DNA of 9,626 nucleotides from NCBI GenBank assembly GCA_019162915.1, contig JAFLKZ010000140.1:804-10429 (forward strand). Direction: 5' to 3'. Both the position numbers and the translations under genes were made by a program. Source of the DNA: Campylobacteraceae bacterium (GTDB lineage Bacteria; Campylobacterota; Campylobacteria; Campylobacterales; Sulfurospirillaceae). Positions 1 through 7,164 of this stretch are shown in pieces; within the stretch, counting starts at the first letter, position 1, and the number at the start of each line of letters is the position of its first letter. The notes beneath the pieces are model-generated. The model saw only the letters and a list, made by a program, of their open reading frames with translations, made no database searches and had not been told where the DNA came from.

Positions 1-428
1 TAAACAAAATATTTTGCTATATCTTAATTTTTACCCTAGCTATACAGGCAAAAGAGACTTTATCACTCGGTAGTGAAGTGCAAGAATACGATAAAATATT
101 TGAAAAAATTGCTGAGAGAAGATCTGGCATAGATGTTTCAAAACTAGATAATTTAAACAACCCTTTTATCGTTACGGGTGGAAGTACGTCTGGTGAGAAT
201 GGTGATGAAAACAATGCCACCATTACACAACCTATTTATATTTTAGAAGCAACATTTGATCAAAGAGCAAAAATAAACGGTAAATGGTACACAATAAAAG
301 ATAAAGTTGAAGCACTAATACTGGTTAAAATCAATCGTAATAGTGTTGTTCTTCAAAGTGAAAATGAAAAAAAAGAAATATTTATAAGGACCAAAGATGA
401 AAACAACATCAAAATATTTTCCAAATAA
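1..428 (+). CDS. ctsR: CtsR / MshK-like periplasmic competence-pilus protein (5' partial)
   Basis: The frame is open from the window edge (first full codon at 3) to TAA at 426-428, giving 141 visible residues. The visible N-terminus, NKIFCYILIFTLAIQA, is a good signal-peptide core and cleavage end, so the true start lies a few codons upstream of the window. The GTG at 78 is an internal Val codon; starting there would delete the export signal. After a charged, Gly/Asn-rich linker, residues about 76-130 form a compact, probably beta-rich domain (a YILEATF...INGKWY...VKINRNSVVL pattern). This resembles MshK and the PilP/GspC type of protein that links the inner-membrane platform to the secretin. 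The function is inferred from this domain and from its place directly before the secretin gene, as ctsR sits in Campylobacter jejuni. It overlaps ctsD by 32 nt. An A8 run (367-374) lies near its end. Family assignment is moderate because such proteins diverge quickly. Confidence 0.65.
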   Translation, partial: NKIFCYILIFTLAIQAKETLSLGSEVQEYDKIFEKIAERRSGIDVSKLDNLNNPFIVTGGSTSGENGDENNATITQPIYILEATFDQRAKINGKWYTIKDKVEALILVKINRNSVVLQSENEKKEIFIRTKDENNIKIFSK

Positions 429-1938
429 ATTTATTATTATATTGGCTATTCTAGCTATAGGTCTTTCAATTACAACACTAAATGCTGCTGAACCTATCAA
501 AGTAAAATCATGCGAATATCGAACTTTCAATATTAAAACAAATAATAAGGCGACAGGTAGTGAGTTACTTTCCGAATTAGCTGATATATGTGACTTTAGT
601 ATCGTAGTTAAAGATGGAGAAGCAGAAAAAATACTTGCAAAAAATTTGAGTGGCATTAATATTAAAAATCTCTCATTAGATGAAATATTTCAAATAGTTA
701 TATTTGATAATGACTTATTTTATACCTATGATAAAAATTTCTTAAAGATTTCGGCATTAAGTACAAAATCATTTAAAGTTGACTATATTACTTCGGTTAG
801 GGAAGGTAAAGCAGTTTTAAACGCTTCTGTTGACGCTGCACCTACAGAAGAAGGTGGAAAACGAGATGCTACTGCACAAAGTCAAAACATTATTTCTTCA
901 AATGATACTTTTGATTTTTGGAAAACTATTGCAGCAGAACTTACTTCTGTTCTTAATAGTGGTGCGGAAACCTATAAAGCGCAAACCCCTATTATCAATG
1001 CTAATGCTGGTATGATTACTATAACGGCTACTAAAAAGCAATTAGATAGAGCTTCTGATTATGTGGAGCTCATGAAAGAAAGATTGCATAGACAAGTGCT
1101 TATTGATGTATCTATTATATCCGTAGGTCTAAACAATAGTAATAAAACAGGTGTTGATTGGAGCAAGTTTTCTCTAGGCTTTAACAGTAGCAGTATTTTT
1201 AATAATAGTAATCAAGGGCAAACTGGACATTTAAATACTAGCACAAATCCATCTAATTACGATACTGGTATTGTACGAAATGCAAATAATTTAACGGTTG
1301 TTAATGATGTTGCTTTTTCCGTTGCAGGATTAATTGATTTTCTAGGTTCAAATGGTGAAACCAAAGTTGTATCTAGTCCAAAGGTTCTCACGCTTAACAA
1401 TCAGCAAGCATTGATTACAGTAGGTGACAATATCAATTATCGTGTACCAGAAACGACTAATGCGGCTTCTACAACAGGTACCGCTACTTTGGGAACAACT
1501 TATACTAATTATTCTATTTTTATTGGTGTTTTACTCAATATTACTCCTGAAATTTCAGAAAATAATGAAATTATTTTAAGAATAAATCCTTCTGTTAGTA
1601 ATTTTAAATATGCTGATGATGATGCTAGAAGAGAAACAGGTGATGCGAGAGAAATTGCACCTGATACTTCAGAAAAAAAGCTCTCCACTGTAGTGAAAGT
1701 CAAAGATGGAAGTACCATTATTCTTGGTGGACTCATTGCTAATAATAAAGGAAAACAAGATACAAGCGTTCCACTACTTAGTAGTATTCCCCTTTTAGGA
1801 GAAGCTTTTAAACATTCAGCGGATACACTTTCTACTAGTGAGCTTGTTTTTGTTATTACTCCTAAAATCATAGGTCCTAAAGGTATAGATAAAGCGTCCT
1901 TGCAAGATTTAGGATTTAGTCAAAAAATATATGAATAG
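397..1938 (+). CDS. ctsD: Outer-membrane secretin of the competence/MSHA-like system (CtsD/MshL family)
   Basis: This 513-residue secretin would form the outer-membrane ring through which the pilus or incoming DNA passes. The start is supported by AAGGA at 386-390, six bases before ATG 397. Residues 12-30 form a signal peptide ending LNA, with cleavage near A30/A31. There is no lipobox, whereas some MshL proteins are lipoproteins. Residues about 50-120 look like an STN/N0 domain. A Ser/Asn-rich stretch and a ring-building N domain follow (NAGMITITAT at 203-212, then VLIDVSIISV at 234-243). The secretin core covers about 320-492, with VSSPKVLTLNNQ, VGDNINYRVP, the VKVKDGSTIILGG strand and the signature VPLLSSIPLLGEAFKH (458-473), ending LVFVITPKII. 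Two cysteines (C39, C65) flank the first N-domain strands and could pair in the periplasm. The overlap with ctsP is 8 nt. The secretin call is secure; assignment to the transformation system rests on gene order. Confidence 0.93.
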   Translation: MKTTSKYFPNKFIIILAILAIGLSITTLNAAEPIKVKSCEYRTFNIKTNNKATGSELLSELADICDFSIVVKDGEAEKILAKNLSGINIKNLSLDEIFQIVIFDNDLFYTYDKNFLKISALSTKSFKVDYITSVREGKAVLNASVDAAPTEEGGKRDATAQSQNIISSNDTFDFWKTIAAELTSVLNSGAETYKAQTPIINANAGMITITATKKQLDRASDYVELMKERLHRQVLIDVSIISVGLNNSNKTGVDWSKFSLGFNSSSIFNNSNQGQTGHLNTSTNPSNYDTGIVRNANNLTVVNDVAFSVAGLIDFLGSNGETKVVSSPKVLTLNNQQALITVGDNINYRVPETTNAASTTGTATLGTTYTNYSIFIGVLLNITPEISENNEIILRINPSVSNFKYADDDARRETGDAREIAPDTSEKKLSTVVKVKDGSTIILGGLIANNKGKQDTSVPLLSSIPLLGEAFKHSADTLSTSELVFVITPKIIGPKGIDKASLQDLGFSQKIYE

Positions 1939-2740
1939 CAGTTACAGTAACCTAAAAGCTATCTTTGTGGATGGTGAAGTTTTTGATTATGTCAACTTGG
2001 ATCAGTCTACTATTACTTATGATAGACTTGTTCAGACATTAGATAAACCTCTTAAGCTTATTTTATTTTATGGTAAACCTGGAACAGGTAAGACATTTTT
2101 GTTACAAAAAATTTATAATGACTTAAAACATAAAAAAAGAATCATTTTTTTTCCTAGACCTTTTTTTGATGAAAAAGTTTTTATCAAAGCACTATATGAA
2201 AATACTTTTAGGGAAATTGCACCTAATTTTTCTGACTATGATGATTTTTTATCTATTGTGAGTAAAAGAATTACAAAAACAGATAACTCTATCACAGTTC
2301 TCATTGATGAAGCGCAACTTTATCCTAATGACTTGATAGAAAAAATAAGATTAATGGCAGATTCTCGTCTCTTTAAATTTTTATTTACCGTTCATAAAAC
2401 AGAAAAAGAAGATTTACTTGCAAAAGATTATTTTCAAACGCGTATTTGGGAAACTATTGAAATAGATAATGTATCGTTACATGAAATTAAAACATACATT
2501 GAAAAGAAACTTCTCTATCATAATAGATTTGAATATTTAAATCTATTCAAAGATAAACACTACAAAATGATCTTACGCTTAACAAATGGAAATTTAAGAA
2601 CTATTAATAAACTTATGTATAAACTGTTTGAAATCTTAGAGTATTATGACCATAATAAACCCTCACTGATCAAAGCAAACTCTTTACATGTAAAGTATAT
2701 AGAAATGGCTGGAATTAGCCTAGGAATGATTGATGCTTAG
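1931..2740 (+). CDS. ctsP: AAA ATPase of the ExeA/MshM type (CtsP)
   Basis: A 269-residue cytoplasmic AAA ATPase of the ExeA/GspA/MshM group. Walker A is GKPGTGKT (48-55) and Walker B is TVLIDEAQ (122-129). An arginine near 171 is a possible finger residue, and a helical C-terminal lid follows (LTNGNLRTINKLMYKLFE, from about 218). It is close in length to MshM and lacks the C-terminal peptidoglycan-binding extension of ExeA, so it probably works through a partner. The next gene encodes such a candidate, as CtsP and CtsX are neighbours in C. jejuni, where ctsP is a transformation gene with a nucleotide-binding motif. ATG 1931 lies inside the end of ctsD (8-nt overlap). The nearest AGGA is about 16 nt upstream, so translation is probably coupled to ctsD. 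The gene holds T8 (2145-2152) and T7 (2161-2167) runs close together, and a CTTTACATGTAAAG palindrome near its 3' end. Confidence 0.85.
   Translation: MNSSYSNLKAIFVDGEVFDYVNLDQSTITYDRLVQTLDKPLKLILFYGKPGTGKTFLLQKIYNDLKHKKRIIFFPRPFFDEKVFIKALYENTFREIAPNFSDYDDFLSIVSKRITKTDNSITVLIDEAQLYPNDLIEKIRLMADSRLFKFLFTVHKTEKEDLLAKDYFQTRIWETIEIDNVSLHEIKTYIEKKLLYHNRFEYLNLFKDKHYKMILRLTNGNLRTINKLMYKLFEILEYYDHNKPSLIKANSLHVKYIEMAGISLGMIDA
2682..2695. repeat. In-gene copy of palindrome CTTTACATGTAAAG
   Basis: This 14-bp perfect palindrome inside ctsP is identical to the core of the terminator at 6665-6678. It reads through Leu-His-Val-Lys codons and has no obvious coding reason. The inner TACATGTA also occurs at 7851-7858 (early flgH) and twice in the 8390-8421 hairpin. 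Its role is unknown. Confidence 0.6.
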
Positions 2741-3596
2741 TACGGTAGAAATAATAGAATTAGAAAAAAAACTTTTCAAGTATAGAATGAAACAAAAAAT
2801 TAACTACACTATTTTCATAACCTTGTTCTTACTTATTATGGGAATTATTGGTTACTTTTTTTATAATCAACCCTTAAAAGATGCACCAAAAAAAGAAGAA
2901 ATGATTGTCAAAATAGAAGATAATATCTCTGTTCCTAAAACAGAAGTGGCAACACTAGAAATCAATATTTCAAAAGAAGAGTCAGCTCAAAAGAGTGAGG
3001 TACTTCTACCAAACAAAAATGAACAACTTTTTCTACAAACACCGACAATAAAGAGAAATAGTAATGATAAAAAAACCTCTACACCTCAAGTCTCTAAAGA
3101 AAACATCTATACCCATCCCCTTATGGATGAGGAAATAGAGAGTAAAGTGTTAGCAAAAAGAATGGATCGGAAGCCTGAGGAAATATTTTATAGAAATATA
3201 GAAGATGAAATACAAACTACAATGTTAGCACCTCCTCCCCTCCCAAAAGAAGAAGAAAAACAAAAAAGTAAAATAACGATAGAAACAAAAGAGGTAAATT
3301 CTATACAATATCTTAAAGAAAAATTTGAAAAAACACATAATATTATCTTTGCATTAATGCTCTCAGAAGAATACTATCTTACTAAAAATTATAATGAAAG
3401 TAATAAATGGTCCTTAATAGCAAATAGTATTGACCCTGAGAATGAAAAAAGTTGGATATGGTTTGCTAAATCTAAATTGAAACTTGGGCACAAAGAAGAT
3501 GCCATTATGGCTCTGAAGGCTTTTTTAAAAAATAACAAATCTAAAAGTATTGAAGGTCTCTTGCATCAAATTAATATAGGTGAAATTAGTGATTGA
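2733..3596 (+). CDS. ctsX: Single-pass membrane protein with C-terminal TPR domain (CtsX/MshN-like)
   Basis: The protein has 287 residues from ATG 2733. I prefer this start to the TTG at 2730 because AGGA at 2722-2725 then sits seven bases away. It begins with a short charged cytoplasmic segment (1-24), then one transmembrane helix (about 25-44, FITLFLLIMGIIGYFFY). A long, low-complexity Lys/Glu/Pro-rich linker follows (about 46-190, with APPPLP at 166-171). A helical C-terminus (about 203-275) has the pattern of two TPR-like repeats, with A/L/Y spacing in ALMLSEEYYLTKNY and SWIWFAKSKLKLGHKEDAIMAL. The helix and following region suit an inner-membrane anchor with a periplasmic TPR end. MshN of MSHA loci has this architecture in the same position. 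In C. jejuni, ctsX follows ctsP and is needed for transformation, and pairing with the ATPase is the likely role. The start overlaps ctsP by 8 nt. Sequence conservation of the linker is expected to be poor; the call rests on architecture plus order. Confidence 0.75.
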   Translation: MLSTVEIIELEKKLFKYRMKQKINYTIFITLFLLIMGIIGYFFYNQPLKDAPKKEEMIVKIEDNISVPKTEVATLEINISKEESAQKSEVLLPNKNEQLFLQTPTIKRNSNDKKTSTPQVSKENIYTHPLMDEEIESKVLAKRMDRKPEEIFYRNIEDEIQTTMLAPPPLPKEEEKQKSKITIETKEVNSIQYLKEKFEKTHNIIFALMLSEEYYLTKNYNESNKWSLIANSIDPENEKSWIWFAKSKLKLGHKEDAIMALKAFLKNNKSKSIEGLLHQINIGEISD

Positions 3597-3663
3597 AGAA
3601 AAAGTCATGGTATTTAAAATGTATAAAGATGATAAAATACAGAAAAATTACAAGTATTGGTAA
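3589..3663 (+). CDS. Possible 24-codon ORF in the ctsX-ctsE gap
   Basis: A GTG at 3589 opens 24 codons to TAA 3661-3663, overlapping the last 8 nt of ctsX in the +1 frame. A TAGGTGA stretch (3577-3583) sits at workable ribosome-binding distance. The product would be short and Lys-rich, starting VIEEKVMVF and ending NYKYW, with no membrane segment. It stops 3 nt before the ctsE ATG, which has only a weak ribosome-binding site of its own (GGTAAAAC). It may therefore act as a leader that couples ctsE translation to ctsX. It could also be the tail of a once longer ctsX after a frameshift, or chance. I cannot tell which from one sequence. Confidence 0.25.
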   Translation: MIEEKVMVFKMYKDDKIQKNYKYW

Positions 3664-3666
3664 AAC

Positions 3667-5418
3667 ATGAGTGATATAACTTCAACACTTTTAACATATC
3701 TTGTTCATAATCGAATCATTGATGAACACACTGCAACAAAAATTAAAGAAGAAATAAAGCTTGACAACCATAAAGTTATAGGCGAAATTTTACTTGCAAA
3801 TAATTTTTTTACAAAAGAAGATTTGCTTATACTTGTTTTAGAGTTTTTCAAAAAAGGCTATTTGACACTTGAAGATGTCAATATCAACTTTGCAATTGAT
3901 ACTGAAAAATTTTTGCAATCCCTCGCTAAGAATCTTAATTACGAATACTTAGATTTAGATTCTGTAGATATAGATTATAGGCTTGCCTCTAAATTACCTT
4001 TTGCTCAACTCAAAAAATATAAAGCTTTGCCTATAAAAGAAGATGAAATTAACGTTTTTGTAGCATTAAAAGATCCATTAGATATCAATGCTCAAGAAGG
4101 TGTTCAGCGAATTTTTCCAAGAAAACTACTCAAAGTTATTATTGCGGAGCCATCACAAATAGATAAATATCTTGTGAAAATGGAACTTGGTGAAAGTATC
4201 AAAGGATTAATCGGCGAAATACGCAAAGAGATAACATCAAGTGCGGCAGAAAATCCTCAAGAGTCTTCTGGTATCTTAAAGCTGATTGAAATCATCTTAA
4301 AGACTTCTATATTGGCACGTGCTAGCGATATTCATATTGAGCCTACGGAAAATAATTGTATTGTTCGTAGTCGTATTGATGGTATGCTTACTGAAACATT
4401 TATCTTTGATAAAGATATCTACCCTCCCCTAGGTTCAAGGATGAAACTTTTATCCAATATGGATATAGCAGAAAAGCGAAAGCCTCAAGATGGAAGATTT
4501 TCTGCAACTATTTTAGGGCGTGAGTATGATTTTAGGATCTCTGCACTTCCTACGCTCAATGGCGAATCTATCGTTATTCGTATTCTTGATAAATCAAAAG
4601 TGATGATTAAGATAGAAGATTTAGGTATGCACCCTAAAAATTATGCAAAATTTTCACAGGCTACACGCGCACCTTACGGTATTATTTTTGTAACAGGACC
4701 CACAGGAAGTGGAAAAACAACAACTTTATACGCAGCACTTAACGCCATTAAAAGTGTACAAACAAAAATTATCACGGTTGAAGATCCTGTAGAATACCAA
4801 CTAAACCTTACACAACAAGTACAAGTCAATGAAAAAGCTAACTTAACATTTTCATCTGCACTGCGATCAATCTTAAGGCAAGATCCTGATATTATCATGA
4901 TTGGGGAGGTAAGAGATACAGAAACCTTGCGGATAGCAGTTCAAGCGGCACTTACAGGACATTTGGTTTTTTCAACACTTCATACCAATGATGCCATAAG
5001 TGCTGTAACAAGAGTTATGGATATGGGAATTGAGCCTTATTTGCTTAGCGGCTCACTTGTAGCTATTGAAGCACAAAGATTAGTGCGAAAATTATGTCCT
5101 TATTGTAAGACTAAATACATTTTACCTAAAACTGCTTTTGAAGATATCAAAACTATGTTACCTGAAAATTATCAATTTTATAAACATAATGGCTGCGAAA
5201 AATGTTCTCAAACTGGATATTTAGGTCGTGAGATGATTTCTGAAATTTTAGTTGTGAGTGAAAAAATATCGAGTATGATTGCACAAGGTGCCAGTAAAAG
5301 TGAAATTAAAGAACAAGCTTTGCGGGAAGGTTTTACCGATATGTACCAAGATGGTATTATAAGAGCAGCTAATGGTATCACAACACTTGATGAAATTGCA
5401 AGGGTGGCTAAAGGATGA
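3667..5418 (+). CDS. ctsE: GspE/PilB-type pilus assembly ATPase (CtsE/MshE-like)
   Basis: This 583-residue hexameric secretion ATPase would power pseudopilus or pilus extension at the cytoplasmic face of the inner membrane. Residues 1-65 hold a tandem motif related to the MshEN c-di-GMP-binding repeat (second copy VIGEILLANNFFTKEDLL, 37-54). Residues about 103-169 form the T2SSE N-terminal domain (LPFAQLKKYKALPI, VALKDPLDI). The ATPase core has ASDIHIEP (219-226), Walker A GPTGSGKTT (344-352), Asp box ITVEDPVEY (369-377), Walker B DPDIIMIGEVRD (406-417) and His box LTGHLVFSTLHTND (429-442). A zinc tetracysteine, C477/C480 and C510/C513, is intact and is typical of GspE/PilB assembly ATPases rather than PilT. 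The arginine expected in each MshEN repeat is not visible, so c-di-GMP control is doubtful. It overlaps ctsF by 4 nt (ATGA). The family call is secure, and the transformation role follows from the operon. Confidence 0.95.
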   Translation: MSDITSTLLTYLVHNRIIDEHTATKIKEEIKLDNHKVIGEILLANNFFTKEDLLILVLEFFKKGYLTLEDVNINFAIDTEKFLQSLAKNLNYEYLDLDSVDIDYRLASKLPFAQLKKYKALPIKEDEINVFVALKDPLDINAQEGVQRIFPRKLLKVIIAEPSQIDKYLVKMELGESIKGLIGEIRKEITSSAAENPQESSGILKLIEIILKTSILARASDIHIEPTENNCIVRSRIDGMLTETFIFDKDIYPPLGSRMKLLSNMDIAEKRKPQDGRFSATILGREYDFRISALPTLNGESIVIRILDKSKVMIKIEDLGMHPKNYAKFSQATRAPYGIIFVTGPTGSGKTTTLYAALNAIKSVQTKIITVEDPVEYQLNLTQQVQVNEKANLTFSSALRSILRQDPDIIMIGEVRDTETLRIAVQAALTGHLVFSTLHTNDAISAVTRVMDMGIEPYLLSGSLVAIEAQRLVRKLCPYCKTKYILPKTAFEDIKTMLPENYQFYKHNGCEKCSQTGYLGREMISEILVVSEKISSMIAQGASKSEIKEQALREGFTDMYQDGIIRAANGITTLDEIARVAKG

Positions 5419-6656
5419 AATACTTTGAAGTTAATTATCTTTCAAAAGGTCAAAAGTCAAAAATAGTCATAAAATCAACGAATAAGCACGATGCTATTGC
5501 CATTGCTAAAATAAAAGTACCCGGTATTATTTTAAATGTAAAAGAAACATCGGCACCACTTGAAGACAAATTTTCTGAACTGAAAACTCAATTTTTAGGA
5601 GCTATCACTCAACGCAAAATAAAAATGCCAAGTCTGATAGCTGCTATCAGACAACTTAGTGTTATGACAAATGCTGGTATCTCAATACACGATAGTGTTA
5701 AAGAAGTTTCCAATGCAACCGTAGACAAGACATTAAAAGAAATTTTTGATAGTGTCAATGATGATCTTAACTCTGGACTTAGTCTTACGCAAGCCATGAT
5801 GGCTTATCGAAGTGAACTAGGTGATGTGACCATTGCTATGGTTGAACTTGGTGAAAGTACGGGCAATATGGCTGAATCACTCGATAAACTTGGGGATATT
5901 TTAGATGAAATTGAGTCCAATAGGCAGAAATTCAAAAAAGCGCTTCGCTATCCAACGACAGTTGTTATTGCCATTGCCATTGCATTTACGATTCTTATGG
6001 TTTATGTGGTACCAAAATTTAAAGATATATTTTCAAAACTCAAAGCCGAACTTCCCCTTCCTACTAAAATACTTCTTTTTATGGAAAATATTATTAATAA
6101 TTATGGCTTTTATCTTCTTGCTGTAATTATAGGTACTATTATTTCAATAAAATATTTGCTCAACAATAATGAAGACTTTAAAAAAGGATTTGACAAGTAC
6201 ATCCTAAAAGTTTATCTTATAGGCGATATCATTTTTTACGCTACGATGAGTAGATTTACCCTCGTCTTCACTGAGCTTATTAGAGCAGGAATACCAATCG
6301 TTGATGCTTTAGATACAGCTCTTTTAACACTTGAAAATACACACTTAAAAAAAAGACTCTCTGCGGTTAAAGTTTCTGTCCAAAGAGGTATTTCACTCAC
6401 CGAATCTTTTAGAGATACTCAGCTTTTCGAAGGCATGCTTATCCAGATGATTCAAGCGGGTGAGCAAAGTGGTACTTTAGATAAAATGCTAGAAAAAGTT
6501 ACTAACTATTTTAAATCAAGATTCAATGAAATCATAGACAATATTGCAAGTTATATTGAACCGATTTTGTTAGGTTTTATCGCAGCGATGGTTCTTTTAA
6601 TGGCACTTGGAATATTTATGCCAATGTGGGATATGGCTAAAGCTGTTAAAAATTAA
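5415..6656 (+). CDS. ctsF: GspF/PilC-type inner-membrane platform protein (CtsF/MshG-like)
   Basis: At 413 residues this is a full-length T2SSF-family platform protein, the membrane partner of the assembly ATPase encoded just before it. A soluble N-terminal part (1-70) precedes two homologous T2SSF domains. The first is about 73-200 (LIAAIRQLSVMTNAGISIHDSV, then VELGESTGNMAESLDKLGDIL). The second is about 278-404 (MSRFTLVFTELIRAGIPIVDAL, then MIQAGEQSGTLDKMLEKV). Three membrane segments are visible: about 181-200, 229-248 and 384-404. The ATG at 5415 overlaps the ctsE stop as ATGA, with AAAGG immediately next to it, so reinitiation after ctsE is likely. It is the last gene of the operon; its stop codon runs into the terminator palindrome. 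No pseudopilin follows, unlike MSHA loci, where mshF/B/A come after mshG. Confidence 0.94.
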   Translation: MKYFEVNYLSKGQKSKIVIKSTNKHDAIAIAKIKVPGIILNVKETSAPLEDKFSELKTQFLGAITQRKIKMPSLIAAIRQLSVMTNAGISIHDSVKEVSNATVDKTLKEIFDSVNDDLNSGLSLTQAMMAYRSELGDVTIAMVELGESTGNMAESLDKLGDILDEIESNRQKFKKALRYPTTVVIAIAIAFTILMVYVVPKFKDIFSKLKAELPLPTKILLFMENIINNYGFYLLAVIIGTIISIKYLLNNNEDFKKGFDKYILKVYLIGDIIFYATMSRFTLVFTELIRAGIPIVDALDTALLTLENTHLKKRLSAVKVSVQRGISLTESFRDTQLFEGMLIQMIQAGEQSGTLDKMLEKVTNYFKSRFNEIIDNIASYIEPILLGFIAAMVLLMALGIFMPMWDMAKAVKN

Positions 6657-6688
6657 TAATTAGCCTTTACATGTAAAGGCTAATTATT
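6655..6688. terminator. Perfect 34-bp palindrome, bidirectional terminator
   Basis: Two 17-base arms (left AATAATTAGCCTTTACA) meet without a spacer, so a hairpin of about 15 bp with a CATG loop can form in either transcript. A/T-rich, U-rich flanks follow on both strands, and a T5 run lies at 6696-6700. It begins inside the ctsF stop codon and lies between convergent genes (ctsF on +, the 147-codon gene on -), so it should end both transcripts. The centre is CTTTACATGTAAAG (6665-6678), identical to the copy in ctsP. Confidence 0.9.
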
Positions 6689-6702
6689 TAACACCTTTTT
6701 GC

Positions 6703-7146
6703 TTAAAACTCTGTAGGTATAGTGCAATCTAGATTATCTTTGAACTTACTTCCCGCTAGTTCTATTAAGTCTTTTTGACTAATATTGCCTAATATACAAA
6801 TAGCTCCTAGTTTCTTACACCATAAACGAGCAATATTGACTTTATAGTCTTCTTCTTTTACTTTTGAAGAGATACTCCAACTTCGAATACTCTTTTTTTC
6901 TTTATATTCAAGTAATGTAGTAATCTCTTTATCATCTATTTTTTGCTCTATTGCTGAGCGTATTTGCTCTTCATTGAGACCTGATTTCCACGCTTTATAT
7001 CCTAAGACTATCGCTCTTGCACGATTAGGGGTGCTTACCTTAAGTTTGTCAAAACTAGCACCAAAATACTTGAGATTAACGATAATATCTTTTGCTTTAA
7101 AAATTTTATCTCTATGTACATATTCTGGTAAATTTAAATTTTCCAA
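6703..7146 (-). CDS. Unrecognised protein encoded behind flgH
   Basis: This encodes a 147-residue, probably cytoplasmic protein that I do not recognise. It has no signal peptide or membrane helix. It is Lys/Glu-rich with a basic middle section (about 11-55: HRDKIFKAKD, STPNRARAIVLGYKAW), then NEEQIRSAIEQKI, a charged stretch and a more hydrophobic end with two cysteines (C110, C117, around ARLWCKKLGAICILGN) and a third at C141. The start is TTG 7146, because AGGA at 7154-7157 (- strand) is seven bases upstream and no in-frame ATG lies nearby. It starts 18 nt after the flgH stop on the same strand, so it is probably co-transcribed with flgH and ends at the terminator shared with ctsF. A link to flagella is possible from position only. 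Confidence 0.75.
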   Translation of the reverse strand: MENLNLPEYVHRDKIFKAKDIIVNLKYFGASFDKLKVSTPNRARAIVLGYKAWKSGLNEEQIRSAIEQKIDDKEITTLLEYKEKKSIRSWSISSKVKEEDYKVNIARLWCKKLGAICILGNISQKDLIELAGSKFKDNLDCTIPTEF

Positions 7147-7164
7147 TTCTATATCCTTGTTATA

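Noticed and set aside
365..400. Programmed frameshifting at the A8 run near the end of ctsR
   Set aside because: The -1 frame meets a stop at 398-400 and would only change the last few residues. ctsD has its own strong ribosome-binding site, so frameshifting is not needed.
315..656. Antisense open frame across the ctsR/ctsD junction
   Set aside because: It lies wholly opposite well-supported coding sequence, has no ribosome-binding site or recognisable domain, and is explained by strand shadowing. The other antisense or off-frame openings (for example 1509-1871, 4674-4898, 8103-8372, 9185-9394) were dismissed for the same reason.
1..6656. A general type II protein-secretion operon
   Set aside because: The ExeA/MshM-type ATPase next to a membrane-TPR protein, an MshL-like secretin and a small MshK-like protein fit MSHA/Cts order. 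GspL/GspM and the gspG-K pseudopilin block are absent.
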